Shown: piece after piece, positions 50,182 to 59,194 of the stretch | How positions within the stretch are numbered: the stretch's first letter is position 1 | How the letters are laid out: every line of letters begins with the position of its first letter | Assembly: GCA_002050235.1 (NCBI GenBank) | Contig: MWST01000038.1 | Span: forward strand, 1-64,000 | DNA from: Polyangiaceae bacterium UTPRO1 | Lineage (GTDB): Bacteria; Desulfobacterota; Binatia; UTPRO1 | Length of the DNA: 64,000 nucleotides | Direction: 5' to 3' | Translations under genes and position numbers: made by a program | The notes under the pieces: generated by a model | What the model was told of the DNA's origin: nothing | Seen by the model: only the letters and a program-made list of their open reading frames with translations | The model's database searches: none

Positions 50182-50915
50182 GCGCCCCGGCCCCAGCTCT
50201 CGCCAAGCTGCTGGCCCGGACGCCGGCCCGGCTCGCCATCGGCCGCAGCGGCCCCCGGCTCCCGACCGCTGCCTATCTGCGCTTCCTCGCCGACCACGGC
50301 CGGGCGCGCGATGCCGTGCTCGCCGAAGTGCCGGCTGCGGTGGTGAAGAAGCTCGGCCTCGTCGAGCTCGCGACCGCGGCGGCGTCGCGCGCCGCCTATC
50401 TGCGCGAGCCGCGGCTCGGACGGACGCTGGCGGCGAGCGCCCGCTCGCGCCTCGCGCGCTGCCGCAAGCGACCCGAGGTCCAGCTCGTCGTCGTCGACGG
50501 CCTCTCCGCAGCGGCGGTCGTGGCGCATGCGCCGACGCTGCTGCGCGCCCTCGGCCGCGAGCTCGGCCGCCGCCGGCGGCGGCTCGGCACGCCGCTCTTC
50601 GTCCGCAACGGCCGCGTCCGCATCCAGGACGAGATCGGCCACGCCCTCCGCCCCGAGGTCTGCTGCGCGATCGTCGGCGAGCGCCCCGGACTCGCCACGA
50701 CGACCAGCCTCTCCGCCTACGTGATCTACCGTCCGACGCGCTCCTCGGCCGAGCCCGATCGCAGCTTGATCGCCAACATCCACGACGGCGGCATCGCTCC
50801 GACCGCAGCGGCGCGCCGAATCGCCGACCTCATCGACACGTGCCTCGAGCACCACGCCAGCGGCGCCGCCCTGGCGGCACGTCTCGCCGCCGGCGCCGAC
50901 GCGTCCGGCGCCTAG
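50178..50915 (+). CDS. eutC: Ethanolamine ammonia-lyase small subunit (EutC)
   Basis: 245 residues from the ATG at 50178 inside the eutB stop. It has the EutC pattern: TPARLAIGRSGPRLPT, the ADHGRARDAV segment, VVVDGLSAAAV, RIQDEIGHALRPEVC (cobalamin-contacting region) and IGERPGLATTTSLSAY. It is shorter than the about 295-residue enterobacterial protein at the N-terminus, as is usual outside enterics. It completes the B12-binding face of the enzyme with EutB. Confidence 0.93.
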   Translation: MSAPAPALAKLLARTPARLAIGRSGPRLPTAAYLRFLADHGRARDAVLAEVPAAVVKKLGLVELATAAASRAAYLREPRLGRTLAASARSRLARCRKRPEVQLVVVDGLSAAAVVAHAPTLLRALGRELGRRRRRLGTPLFVRNGRVRIQDEIGHALRPEVCCAIVGERPGLATTTSLSAYVIYRPTRSSAEPDRSLIANIHDGGIAPTAAARRIADLIDTCLEHHASGAALAARLAAGADASGA

Positions 50916-50929
50916 GGCGCCGCTCATCC

Positions 50930-51919
50930 GTGCGCGCGCTGCTCCCCGTTCTCGTCGTCCTCGCCGCGGCCGGCCTCGCGCTCGCGATCGCGGTGACGCG
51001 CGCTCCCTATCCGCGCCTGCGCGCCGAGCACCTGGCGTTCCGCTTCCTGGCGCCGATCGGTCAGGCGGTCCTCGGCCTGCGCCGGCAGCCCGCCGCTACG
51101 GTCCGGGACGGCTTCGCCTTCGAGCGGCCGGAGGAGTTGCGCGAGCTGCGTCGGGACCATGACCTCGACGCCGTCGTCGGCGGCGCCGCCAACGACTTCG
51201 AGCGCTGGGTGGCGCTCATGCACTGGGCTCGGGATCGCTTTCCGCATCGTCCGAACGCCGCCGCTCCCGACGCCCAGAGCTTCGACGGCGCCGCGCTCCT
51301 CGCCCGGCGCCGCGGCGACGACGGCTACCTCTGCGGCACGATCGCGCCGCTCCTCGTGCAGGCGGTGACCTCCCTCGGCGGCCGCGCCCGCCGCGTCGAC
51401 CTCCGCTTCACGCCGCACGACAGCCACGTCGTCGCCGAAGTCTGGTCGGCGCACTTCGGCAAGTGGCTCGTGCTCGACCCGGACTACGATATCTGGTTCG
51501 CGGTCGGCGGCGTCCCCCAGCACGCGCTGGAGCTGCACGCTCTCTGGGCGCGTGGCGCGATCGACACGGTGCGCGTGCACTGGCGCGACAGTCCGCACAA
51601 CATCTATCGATCCGATCTCGAAGCCGGGCGCCGCGACTTCCTCCAGTCGATCTTCGCGACCCGCGATTGGCGGCGCTGGGATCGCGAGCGCGACCGGCAC
51701 AAGGGCGAGCGCTTCGCCGTCCGGCTCCTCAACTACTACAGCCACGTCTCGTTCCCCTGGCGCAACGACTGGCGTTCGCGACCGCTGCCCTGGTGGCATC
51801 CCGAGGGCAACCACGTGCAGGGCTCGCTCGTGATCGCGGTGCCGACGATGCCCGAGTGGGACGATTTCCTGCGGCGGGTCACGGACGCCGACGCCCTCTA
51901 CGGGCCGCCGCCCGCCTGA
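50930..51919 (+). CDS. Transglutaminase-like protein with N-terminal membrane anchor
   Basis: 329 residues from a GTG at 50930. A hydrophobic N-terminus (LLPVLVVLAAAGLALAIAV) is probably a signal anchor. The papain-like transglutaminase triad is plausible: Cys135 in DGYLCGTIAP, His166 in DSHVVAEVW and Asp183 in WLVLDPDYD. The C-terminal third is Trp/Arg-rich (WRNDWRSRPLPWWHPEG). Such proteins may be peptidases or cross-linkers in the periplasm. It starts 14 bp after eutC but shows no functional tie to it. Confidence 0.75.
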   Translation: MRALLPVLVVLAAAGLALAIAVTRAPYPRLRAEHLAFRFLAPIGQAVLGLRRQPAATVRDGFAFERPEELRELRRDHDLDAVVGGAANDFERWVALMHWARDRFPHRPNAAAPDAQSFDGAALLARRRGDDGYLCGTIAPLLVQAVTSLGGRARRVDLRFTPHDSHVVAEVWSAHFGKWLVLDPDYDIWFAVGGVPQHALELHALWARGAIDTVRVHWRDSPHNIYRSDLEAGRRDFLQSIFATRDWRRWDRERDRHKGERFAVRLLNYYSHVSFPWRNDWRSRPLPWWHPEGNHVQGSLVIAVPTMPEWDDFLRRVTDADALYGPPPA

Positions 51920-51922
51920 CGG

Positions 51923-53872
51923 TCAGGCGCTCATCCGCTCCAGCTTCTCGTACAGGCCTTCGACCTCGCGCTTCAGGCGCGCATACGCCGAGAAGGCGGC
52001 CTGGGGATTGGGGTGCGTCTGGTAGAAGTCGGGATCGTTCATGACCTGCGAGAGCTCCGCGAGCTCGGCTTCCTTGGCGGCGATCGAGCTCTCGACGCTC
52101 GCCGCCTCCCTGGCGCGCTTGTCCGCGGCGCGCGCCGCCCGGCGCTCGGCGTCGCGCGCCGCGCGCGCCGCATCCCGCGCGCTCTGCGGATCGGCGGCGG
52201 CCGGAGGAGCGGCGGTCGCCGCGGCCGGCGCCCGCGCTGCCGCCGCCGGCGGCGCCACTCTGACCCCGCTGGCCTTCCGCGCCAGGTAGTCCTCGTAGTT
52301 GCCGAGATGGCGAACCACCTCTCCGCGCCCCACTTCCAGTATTTCCGTGGGTAGGCGATCGAGGATGTAGCGATCGTGGGCGACGAGCACGACCGTGCCT
52401 TCGTACGCCAGCAGCGCCTCGAGCAGCACTTCCTTGGCGGTGAGGTCGAGGTGGTTCGTCGGTTCGTCCAGGAGAAGGCAGTTGGCAGGCTCGATCAAGA
52501 GCTTGGCCAGCGCCAGCCGATTGCGCTCGCCGCCCGACAGCACCCGCACCGGTTTGTCGACCGCGTCGCCGCTGAAGAGGAAGGCGCCGAGGAGGTCGCG
52601 TACGCGCGGCACCATCTCGACCGGCGCCACCCCCATCATCTCCTCGAGCACCGTCTTCGTGGGGTCGAGGATCGCCGACTGGTCCTGAGCGAAGTACGCG
52701 AGCCGCACGTTGTGGCCGGCCGTGCGCCTCCCCGCGCTCAGCGGCTCGACGCCGGCCAGCATCTTGAGGAGCGTCGACTTGCCGGCGCCGTTCGGACCGA
52801 CGAGCGCCGTCTTGGTGCCGCGCTCGACGGCGACGTCGACCCCGCCGTAGACCTCGAGGGCGCCGTAACGCTTCACCGCCCCCTCGACGCCGACCACGAT
52901 GCGGCCGCTGCGCGGCGGCTCGGGCAGGCGGATGGTCACGCGCCGCTCGTGCCCCTCGGGCGCGGCGAGGCGCTCCATCTTCTCGAGCTGTTTGACGCGG
53001 CTCTGCACCTGGGCCGCCTTCGACGCCTGGTAGCGAAAACGCCGGATGAAAGCCTCTATGCGCGCGATCTCCTCCTGCTGCTCGGCATAGGCGGCGGCCT
53101 CCTGCGCGCGGCGCTCCTCGCGCTGCTCGAGGTAGCGCGTGTAGTTGCAGGTGTAATCGGTGAGCCGCCCGCGCGAAACCTCGGTGATGCGCTGTACGCA
53201 GACGTCGAGGAAGTAGCGGTCGTGGGCGACGAGGATCACCAGCGATTCGCAGGCACCGAGAAACTCCTCGAGCCAGGTGCGCGCCTCGAGATCGAGATGG
53301 TTGGTCGGCTCGTCCAGGAGGAGCACGCGCGGACGGCGCAACAAGAGCTTCGCGAGCGCGATCCGCATCTGCCAGCCGCCGCTGAACGTGCCGACGTCGC
53401 GGGTGAAGTCCCGGGTGCGGAAGCCGAGGCCGTTCAGCACCCGCTCGCTCTCCGCCTCGAGGTCGTATCGGGCCGAGGCGTCGAAGCGCTCGCGCACGTC
53501 GTGGTATGCCGCCATCAGGGCATCGTGCTCGACGCCGCTCGTCGGCGCGTGCGCCAGCGCATCCTCCAGCCGCCGGCACTCGGCCTCGAGCGCGTGCTGG
53601 TCCGCAAAGGCATCGAGCGCTTCCGCGATGAGCGTCCGTCCGCTGCCCCCGACCACCTCCTGCGGCAAGTAGCCGACGGTCGTGCCCTTGGGGAGCACGA
53701 TCTCGCCGGCGTCCGGCTCCATCTGGCCGGCGATCATGCGCAGCAGCGTCGACTTCCCGGCCCCGTTCATCCCGGTGAGCCCGATGCAGGTGCGCTCGGG
53801 CGCGAACCAGTTCACCCCGTCGAGGATCTTCTGTCCTCGGAACGCCTTGGTGAGGTTCGCGATCGTGAGCAT
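51923..53872 (-). CDS. ABC-F family ATPase (Uup/YheS-like)
   Basis: 649 residues. Two ATPase domains with no membrane part: GMNGAGKST, FSGGWQMR and LLLDEPTNHLD in the first; GPNGAGKST, LSGGERNR and LLLDEPTNHLD in the second. A charged linker and C-terminal coiled coil with an Ala/Pro-rich spacer (about residues 530-640) follow. ABC-F proteins act on the ribosome (E-site or antibiotic protection). FSGGWQMR resembles the YheS/ABCF3 group. It is convergent with the transglutaminase gene, 3 bp apart. An open frame continuing upstream of the ATG lies in a different gene. Confidence 0.93.
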   Translation of the reverse strand: MLTIANLTKAFRGQKILDGVNWFAPERTCIGLTGMNGAGKSTLLRMIAGQMEPDAGEIVLPKGTTVGYLPQEVVGGSGRTLIAEALDAFADQHALEAECRRLEDALAHAPTSGVEHDALMAAYHDVRERFDASARYDLEAESERVLNGLGFRTRDFTRDVGTFSGGWQMRIALAKLLLRRPRVLLLDEPTNHLDLEARTWLEEFLGACESLVILVAHDRYFLDVCVQRITEVSRGRLTDYTCNYTRYLEQREERRAQEAAAYAEQQEEIARIEAFIRRFRYQASKAAQVQSRVKQLEKMERLAAPEGHERRVTIRLPEPPRSGRIVVGVEGAVKRYGALEVYGGVDVAVERGTKTALVGPNGAGKSTLLKMLAGVEPLSAGRRTAGHNVRLAYFAQDQSAILDPTKTVLEEMMGVAPVEMVPRVRDLLGAFLFSGDAVDKPVRVLSGGERNRLALAKLLIEPANCLLLDEPTNHLDLTAKEVLLEALLAYEGTVVLVAHDRYILDRLPTEILEVGRGEVVRHLGNYEDYLARKASGVRVAPPAAAARAPAAATAAPPAAADPQSARDAARAARDAERRAARAADKRAREAASVESSIAAKEAELAELSQVMNDPDFYQTHPNPQAAFSAYARLKREVEGLYEKLERMSA

Positions 53873-53940
53873 TCGACGGTTGTATCGAGTGGCGCCACAC
53901 CGCGCCAGGGAGCAGCCGGCGACGGCCGCCCACACGCGCG

Positions 53941-54309
53941 TCAGGCCGGCAGCCTTACCTCTACGATCACCGTCTTGCCGCGCCGCACCCGCTCCGGACT
54001 CGGCCGGAAAAGGCCGAGCCAGGCGATCCAATATTTCTTCGCGTACGCGGGCGCCATGCGCGCCGCGAGGTCGGGGTCGCGCCGGATCGCCGCCGGGGCG
54101 ACGAAATGCGGGCCGCCGGTGCTCCCGATCCACACGTGGAGCGCGCTGCCCCTGGCGATGCGCTTGGCCTTGTACGTCGTCGGCAGGGTCGTGAAGTAGA
54201 TCGCCTCGCCGTCGTACATGAACCAGACCGGCGCCGCCTTGCCGGGCGTCCCGTCGGCACGCTCGGTAGCGACGTAGATCTCCTTCGCCGATCGCAAGAG
54301 CTCGAACAT
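53941..54309 (-). CDS. Pyridoxamine-5-phosphate-oxidase-like (flavin split-barrel) protein
   Basis: 122 residues from the ATG at 54309, with GGAGGGG upstream. The split-barrel pattern is visible: IYVATERADGTPGKAAPVWFMYDGEAIYFTT, shown only in parts here, and ARGSALHVWIG. Members bind FMN or F420 and reduce or oxidise small molecules; some only bind. Substrate is unknown. It lies 68 bp before the ABC-F gene on the same strand and may be its partner, or independent. Confidence 0.75.
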   Translation of the reverse strand: MFELLRSAKEIYVATERADGTPGKAAPVWFMYDGEAIYFTTLPTTYKAKRIARGSALHVWIGSTGGPHFVAPAAIRRDPDLAARMAPAYAKKYWIAWLGLFRPSPERVRRGKTVIVEVRLPA

Positions 54310-54408
54310 CCGCCCCTTCCCCTCCCCTCCTCGCCGGAATTCCGACCGCCGCCGACGGCCGCGAGCGCCGGCGTAGCATCGGCGCATTCCCGCTGCCAGG
54401 CGCGATCC

Positions 54409-54439
54409 GCGGCGCGCCGGCGCCGAGCGGCGCGCCGGC
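54409..54439. repeat. Two 13-bp direct repeats in a divergent promoter region
   Basis: GCGGCGCGCCGGC occurs at 54409-54421 and again at 54427-54439, 18 bp apart start to start, each with an internal GGCGCGCC palindrome. They lie between the divergent split-barrel and RND genes. About 20 bp further right is TTGACC (54461) with CAAATA 18 nt later (54485), a weak promoter for the RND gene. The repeats could be regulator sites. Confidence 0.3.
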
Positions 54440-54512
54440 AATATGCAGCGCGCCGTCTCCTTGACCGGCACGCAGCCCTCCGTGCAAATAGGCGGCGCAT
54501 GGCGGGCAGCGG

Positions 54513-56867
54513 TTGAGCGCCTTCGAGCGTTACGTCGACTGGGTCGTCAGGCATCGCCGCTTCGTCGTCCTCGCGATGCTCGCCGTGACGGCCTTCTGGG
54601 CTTCGCAGCTCCCGGCACTGCGCGTCGAGATCGATCCGGACGCGAACCTGCCGCAGGACCATCCGTACATCCAGGCGCTGAAGACGCTCGAGCGGACCTT
54701 CGGAGAGAAGAACCTGATCATCGTCGGACTGTTCCCGAAGGATCGCAACGTCTACGGCGCCGCCTTCCTCGGCAAGGTCCGACAGATCACCCGTCGGATC
54801 GGCGAGGTACAGGGACTGATTCGTGCGACCTACCTGAGCATCGCCTCACCGCTCGTGAAGGCCATCGAGGGCGACGGCGAGTCCATGCTAGTGCGGCAGG
54901 TGCTCGAGGACACTCCGACGACGCCGGCGGCACTGGCCGAAGTGCGCCGCCGCCTGCACGCCAACCCCTTCTACGTCGGCATCATCGTCTCGGCGCAGGA
55001 CGACGCGACGGCGATCATCGCCAACTTCAAGTTGAGCCCCGAGCTGCCCGGCTACCCCGAGATCGAGCAGCGGGTCGCCCAGATCGTCGCCGAGGAGAAC
55101 GACGGCACGTTCGCCGCGTACCTCGGCGGCACGGTCGCCTTGAACGCGGGGCTGGCGCGCATCACCGAACGCACGGTAGTGCTGTTCCCGATCGCCCTCT
55201 TGATGATCGCCCTCCTGCACTACGAGGCGTTTCGCACGGTGCAGGGAATGGTGTTGCCCGTGCTGACGGCGATCCTCGCCGTCGTCTGGAGCCTCGGCCT
55301 GATGGGCTTCCTGCGCATTCCCCTGGACCCGTTCAACACCACGACGCCGATCCTGATCCTCGCCGTCGCCGCCGGACACGCGGTGCAAATCCTCAAGCGT
55401 TACTACGAGGAGTTCGAACGCTACCGCGACGAGCGGGTCGCCATCCGGGTCGCGGTGGCGCGGGTGGGACCGGTGATGCTGACCGCCGGGGCGATCGCCG
55501 CCTTGTCGTTCTTCTCGTTGATCGCTTTCCGCACCGCGGTCATCCGCAACTTCGGGCTGTTGGCGGGCTTCGGCATCATCGCCACCCTGCTGATCGAGCT
55601 GACGTTCACGCCCGCCCTGCGGGCGATGCTGCCGGCTCCGCAACGCGACGAGATCGCCCGCGAGGCCAGGAGCGGACGCGCGATCTCCTGGTTGCTGGGG
55701 CGGATCGCCAACGTCGTCGCCGCGCGTCCCGGCGGCATCGCGGCGGCGTGCGGCATCCTGGCGTTGGTCGCCATCGTCGGCGCCATGCGCATTCACGTCG
55801 ACACTACATTCAAGCGCCAGTTCCCGCGCTCGCATGCCGTGCGCGTAGCCGACGACATGCTCGGACGAGCCTTCAGCGGCACCAACACCCTCGTCTTTCT
55901 CGTCGAGGGCCGCGAGGACGGCGCCCTCCACGATCCGGCGGCTCTGACCGCGATCGCCGAGCTCCAACGTTTCGTCGAAGCCGACCCCGACGTCGGCAAG
56001 ACGCTCTCGATCGTCGACTACCTGAGCGAGATGCACCGCGCCTTGACCGGCGGATCGGCCGGCGTCGTGACCGTCCCGCCCTCCGCGGAGCTCGTGAGCC
56101 AGTACCTCTTCCTCTACTCGCTGTCGGGGGGGCCCGAAGATCTCGACAGCCAGATCGACAGTGCCCACCGCCGAGCGGCCGTGCGGGCCTTCCTACGCAA
56201 CGACTCGACGGAGTACGGCGAGCACCTCCTCGCCCGAGTGCGCGACCAGGTCGCCCGCACGTTCCCTCCCGGCTTCACCGTCCACTACTCGGGAACGATC
56301 GCGTCGAGCGCCGCTCTCACGGAGACGATGGTCCACGGCAAGGTGCTCAACATGGCGCAGATCGGCACCATCATCGTTCTCGTCTCCGGCCTGGTGCTGC
56401 GGTCCCTGGTAGGCGGGCTGCTCGTGGCGACTCCGCTGGCGTTGGCGGTCCTGATGAACTTCGCGGTCATGGGATTCACCGGCACCCCGCTGGACGTCAT
56501 AACGTCCCCCATTGCGGCGATGGCGGTCGGGATCGGCTCCGACTATGCGGTGTATTTCCTGTTTCGCTTCCGCGAGGAGCTCGCGACCAGCCGCACCGAG
56601 AGCCTGGCCCTGGCGAGCACGATGCAATCGTCGGGCAAGGCGATCGTGTACGTCTCTTCGGCCATAGCCGGCGGCTATCTGGTCCTCTGCGCGTCGGGAT
56701 TCGTCTTCCACATCGAGCTCGGCGTGCTCGTAGCGCTGGCGATGATAGTTTCGAGCCTCGGCGCGATCACGGTATTGCCGGCTCTCGCCCTGCTCGTCCG
56801 GCCCGCCTTCCTCTTCGCGCGAGCTACGGCCGACGGCGCCGCGACAACGCCGCAAACGATCGCCTGA
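54513..56867 (+). CDS. RND/MMPL-superfamily exporter (HpnN-like)
   Basis: 784 residues from a TTG at 54513. Two repeats of one helix, a large periplasmic domain and five to six helices: the first helix around 18-34, then 225-400, then a helix near 425 and a cluster at about 610-770. RND motifs are visible (ILAVAAGHAVQILKRYYEEF, PIAAMAVGIGSDYAVYFLFRF, with the GSDYAVYFLFR D-containing helix). The build is that of MMPL/HpnN-type lipid or hopanoid exporters; no hopanoid gene is in this window. The gene is divergent from the split-barrel gene and convergent with the receiver-kinase gene. Confidence 0.88.
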   Translation: MSAFERYVDWVVRHRRFVVLAMLAVTAFWASQLPALRVEIDPDANLPQDHPYIQALKTLERTFGEKNLIIVGLFPKDRNVYGAAFLGKVRQITRRIGEVQGLIRATYLSIASPLVKAIEGDGESMLVRQVLEDTPTTPAALAEVRRRLHANPFYVGIIVSAQDDATAIIANFKLSPELPGYPEIEQRVAQIVAEENDGTFAAYLGGTVALNAGLARITERTVVLFPIALLMIALLHYEAFRTVQGMVLPVLTAILAVVWSLGLMGFLRIPLDPFNTTTPILILAVAAGHAVQILKRYYEEFERYRDERVAIRVAVARVGPVMLTAGAIAALSFFSLIAFRTAVIRNFGLLAGFGIIATLLIELTFTPALRAMLPAPQRDEIAREARSGRAISWLLGRIANVVAARPGGIAAACGILALVAIVGAMRIHVDTTFKRQFPRSHAVRVADDMLGRAFSGTNTLVFLVEGREDGALHDPAALTAIAELQRFVEADPDVGKTLSIVDYLSEMHRALTGGSAGVVTVPPSAELVSQYLFLYSLSGGPEDLDSQIDSAHRRAAVRAFLRNDSTEYGEHLLARVRDQVARTFPPGFTVHYSGTIASSAALTETMVHGKVLNMAQIGTIIVLVSGLVLRSLVGGLLVATPLALAVLMNFAVMGFTGTPLDVITSPIAAMAVGIGSDYAVYFLFRFREELATSRTESLALASTMQSSGKAIVYVSSAIAGGYLVLCASGFVFHIELGVLVALAMIVSSLGAITVLPALALLVRPAFLFARATADGAATTPQTIA

Positions 56868-56871
56868 TCGC

Positions 56872-57972
56872 CTACGCGAGCGGCAGCGCGACGCGAAACG
56901 CCGCGCCCGGCGTCTCCGGCAGCAACGCCAGCTCGATATTCTGGAGATCGGCGATGCGCGACGCCACGAAGAGGCCCATACCGAGCCCGTGGACCGCCGT
57001 GGTGAAGAACGGCTCGAAGATCCGCTGTCGCTGCTCGGCGGGAATCCCGGGGCCGCGATCGCGCACTACCACCACCAGGCGATCCGTCTCCCGGTCGGCT
57101 TCGGCGTCGATCTCGATCCCGACGCCCTCGGGCGAGAAGCGCACCGCGTTCTGCAGCAGGATCTCGAACAGGCAGGCAGCGGCATCGCGATGCACCCGCA
57201 CCTCGGGAACGACCCGCGGCAACCGCCGGTGCACGACCAGACGTTTGGTACGCAGATCCTCGGCCACTCCCGCTTCGGCCAGGGCCAGGATCTCATCGAC
57301 GCGATAGACCTCGTGACCCTCGGGCGGCACGGTCGTCGCGCGCATGATGTCGAGGACGAGGGCTCGGATCCGGTCGGCATCGGCAATCGCCATCGCCAGA
57401 TACTTCTCGCGGAACTCGGGGTCGACATAGTGCGTCGGCACCAGCTGCAGGAAGGTCCGGATGGTAGCCAGCGGATTGTTGATGTGATGCGCCAGACCCG
57501 AGGCCAGGTAACCGAGGGTCGCTGCGCGCTCGGCGCGGTACAGGCGCTTCTCGAGCGCCCGCCGCTCGTCCGCCAGCCGGTAGCGCTCGAGAACTTCCGA
57601 AACGGCGTACGGCAGCGTGGCGAGATACCCCTCCTCTTTGACGATGTAGTCGTCCGCCCCGAGCTTTATCGCTTCGACCGCCACCCTGGCGGACGTCGCC
57701 GTCGTCACTACGAGGATCGGGGCTCGCACCTCCCGGGCGCGGATCTCGCGCAGGATCTCCAGCCCGTCGCCGTCCGGCAGCCAGTAGTCCAGGACGTAGA
57801 GATCGTACGTGCGCGCCGCCATCCGCCGGCGAGCCTCGGCGATCGTGGCCACGACATCGAGCGTCCAGTCGTCGAGGACCGTTGCCAACTCTTCGCTGAT
57901 GAGTACGGCTTGCCCCCCGTCGTCCTCGACGACCAACGCGGCTCTGCCCATCGGCGCCAGCTGTTCGTCCAC
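56872..57972 (-). CDS. Receiver-histidine kinase hybrid (receiver first), copy B
   Basis: 366 residues from a GTG at 57972 (ATG at 57951 possible). Receiver domain: DD (17-18), phospho-acceptor Asp62 in YVLDYWLPDGDG, Lys112. Kinase core: AHHINNPLATIRTFLQL (His162), N-box LLQNAVRFSPEG, G1 RDRGPGIP, EPFFTTAV, G2 GLGMGLFVAS. The residue after the phospho-His is His, where HisKA enzymes normally have Glu or Asp. No sensor domain, membrane helix or DNA-binding domain. It is highly similar across its full length to the upstream gene (58049-59194), so it is a tandem duplicate, and lies 76 bp after it. Confidence 0.9.
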   Translation of the reverse strand: MDEQLAPMGRAALVVEDDGGQAVLISEELATVLDDWTLDVVATIAEARRRMAARTYDLYVLDYWLPDGDGLEILREIRAREVRAPILVVTTATSARVAVEAIKLGADDYIVKEEGYLATLPYAVSEVLERYRLADERRALEKRLYRAERAATLGYLASGLAHHINNPLATIRTFLQLVPTHYVDPEFREKYLAMAIADADRIRALVLDIMRATTVPPEGHEVYRVDEILALAEAGVAEDLRTKRLVVHRRLPRVVPEVRVHRDAAACLFEILLQNAVRFSPEGVGIEIDAEADRETDRLVVVVRDRGPGIPAEQRQRIFEPFFTTAVHGLGMGLFVASRIADLQNIELALLPETPGAAFRVALPLA

Positions 57973-58048
57973 CGTCAGCGCAGGCTACATCGGCGGCCGC
58001 GCCGCTCTCAAGCCGTTCATGCCGCCACCGCGTCGCATTCCCGTGCCC

Positions 58049-59194
58049 CTATCCCGCGGCTGCGATCGAATCCGTTGCAGCGGTCTCGTCGCCCGCTGTC
58101 GCGCCCTCCGCCGCTTCCTTGAAGCCCACCCTAAACACCGCCCCGCCTTCTGCCGGCGTCGGCATGAGCTGCAACTCGATGTCCTGGAGGTCGGCGATGC
58201 GCGACGCCACGAACAACCCCATTCCGAGGCCATCGACCGCGGTCGTGAAGAATGGCTCGAAGATCTTGTCGCGATTCTCCGGCGGAACGCCGGGGCCGGA
58301 GTCGCGGACCTCGACCACCACCCGCCGCGACGACGCGTCGTAATGGGCTCGCAACTCCACCTTCGATCGTTCCGGCGAGAAGCGCACCGCGTTCTGCAGC
58401 AAGGTGAGCAGCAGGCACGTCGCCGCCTCCCCGTGCACCGACAGGAGCGGCATGCCGTCCTCGATCTGCTTGTCGAGCGCGATGCCGCGCTTCTGCATCT
58501 CTCCGGCAGCGCTGCTCTCGACGCGCTCCACCAAGTCTTCCAGCCGCTTCAGCTCACGGGCCTGCTGCGGCACGGTGGCGGCGTTCATGATGTCGCGCAC
58601 CAGGTCACGGATGCGTTCGCTCTCCGCGAGCGCCATGGCGAGGTACCCGGTCCGGAACTCGGCATTGTCGATGTGGGTGGGCAGGAGCTGCAGGAAAGTG
58701 CGGATCGTAGACAGGGGGTTGTTGATGTGGTGCGCGAGCCCGGAGGCGAGAAAGCCCAGCGTCGCGGCCCGCTCGGCACGCTGCAGGCGCTCTTCGAGGA
58801 GCTGGCGCTCGGCGGCGAGCCGGCGGCGCTTCAGCACCTCCTGCACCAGATACGGCAATACCGCGAGGTACCCCTCTTCTTTGACCAGGTAGTCGTCGGC
58901 CCCGAGCTTCATCGCCGTGACCGCCAGCGTCGCCGACGTGGCGGTGGTCACGAAGATCGTCGGAGTGGCGATGCCCTGGGCGCGAACTTCGCGGAGCAGC
59001 TCGATGCCGTCGCCGTCGGGCAACCTGAAATCGAAGACGAAGAGGTCGTACGGGCGGCTCGCCATCTTTACCCGCGCCTCCGCCAACGTCGGCACCTGAT
59101 CGAGCGTCCATCCCTCCAGCGCCGACTCCAGTTCATCGGCGATCAACTCGGCGTGCGAGCTGTTGTCCTCCACGAGCAAGGCCGCTCGACTCAT
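58049..59194 (-). CDS. Receiver-histidine kinase hybrid (receiver first), copy A
   Basis: 381 residues with the same build as copy B: receiver (VEDN, phospho-acceptor Asp in FVFDFRLPDGDG), a helical linker, AHHINNPLSTIRTFLQL, N-box LLQNAVRFSPE, G1 RDSGPGVP and G2 GLGMGLFVAS. It also has His in place of the acidic residue after the phospho-His. The C-terminal tail (about 20 residues) is Ala/Thr-rich. Its ATG overlaps the stop of the membrane kinase gene by 4 nt, so the two are co-translated; the membrane kinase is its likely phosphodonor. Confidence 0.9.
   Translation of the reverse strand: MSRAALLVEDNSSHAELIADELESALEGWTLDQVPTLAEARVKMASRPYDLFVFDFRLPDGDGIELLREVRAQGIATPTIFVTTATSATLAVTAMKLGADDYLVKEEGYLAVLPYLVQEVLKRRRLAAERQLLEERLQRAERAATLGFLASGLAHHINNPLSTIRTFLQLLPTHIDNAEFRTGYLAMALAESERIRDLVRDIMNAATVPQQARELKRLEDLVERVESSAAGEMQKRGIALDKQIEDGMPLLSVHGEAATCLLLTLLQNAVRFSPERSKVELRAHYDASSRRVVVEVRDSGPGVPPENRDKIFEPFFTTAVDGLGMGLFVASRIADLQDIELQLMPTPAEGGAVFRVGFKEAAEGATAGDETAATDSIAAAG

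Noticed and set aside
53873-54487. Upstream extension of the ABC-F frame
   Set aside because: It lies across the split-barrel gene on the same strand in another frame and lacks ABC-F sequence; MLTIANLTK at 53872 is the standard N-terminus.
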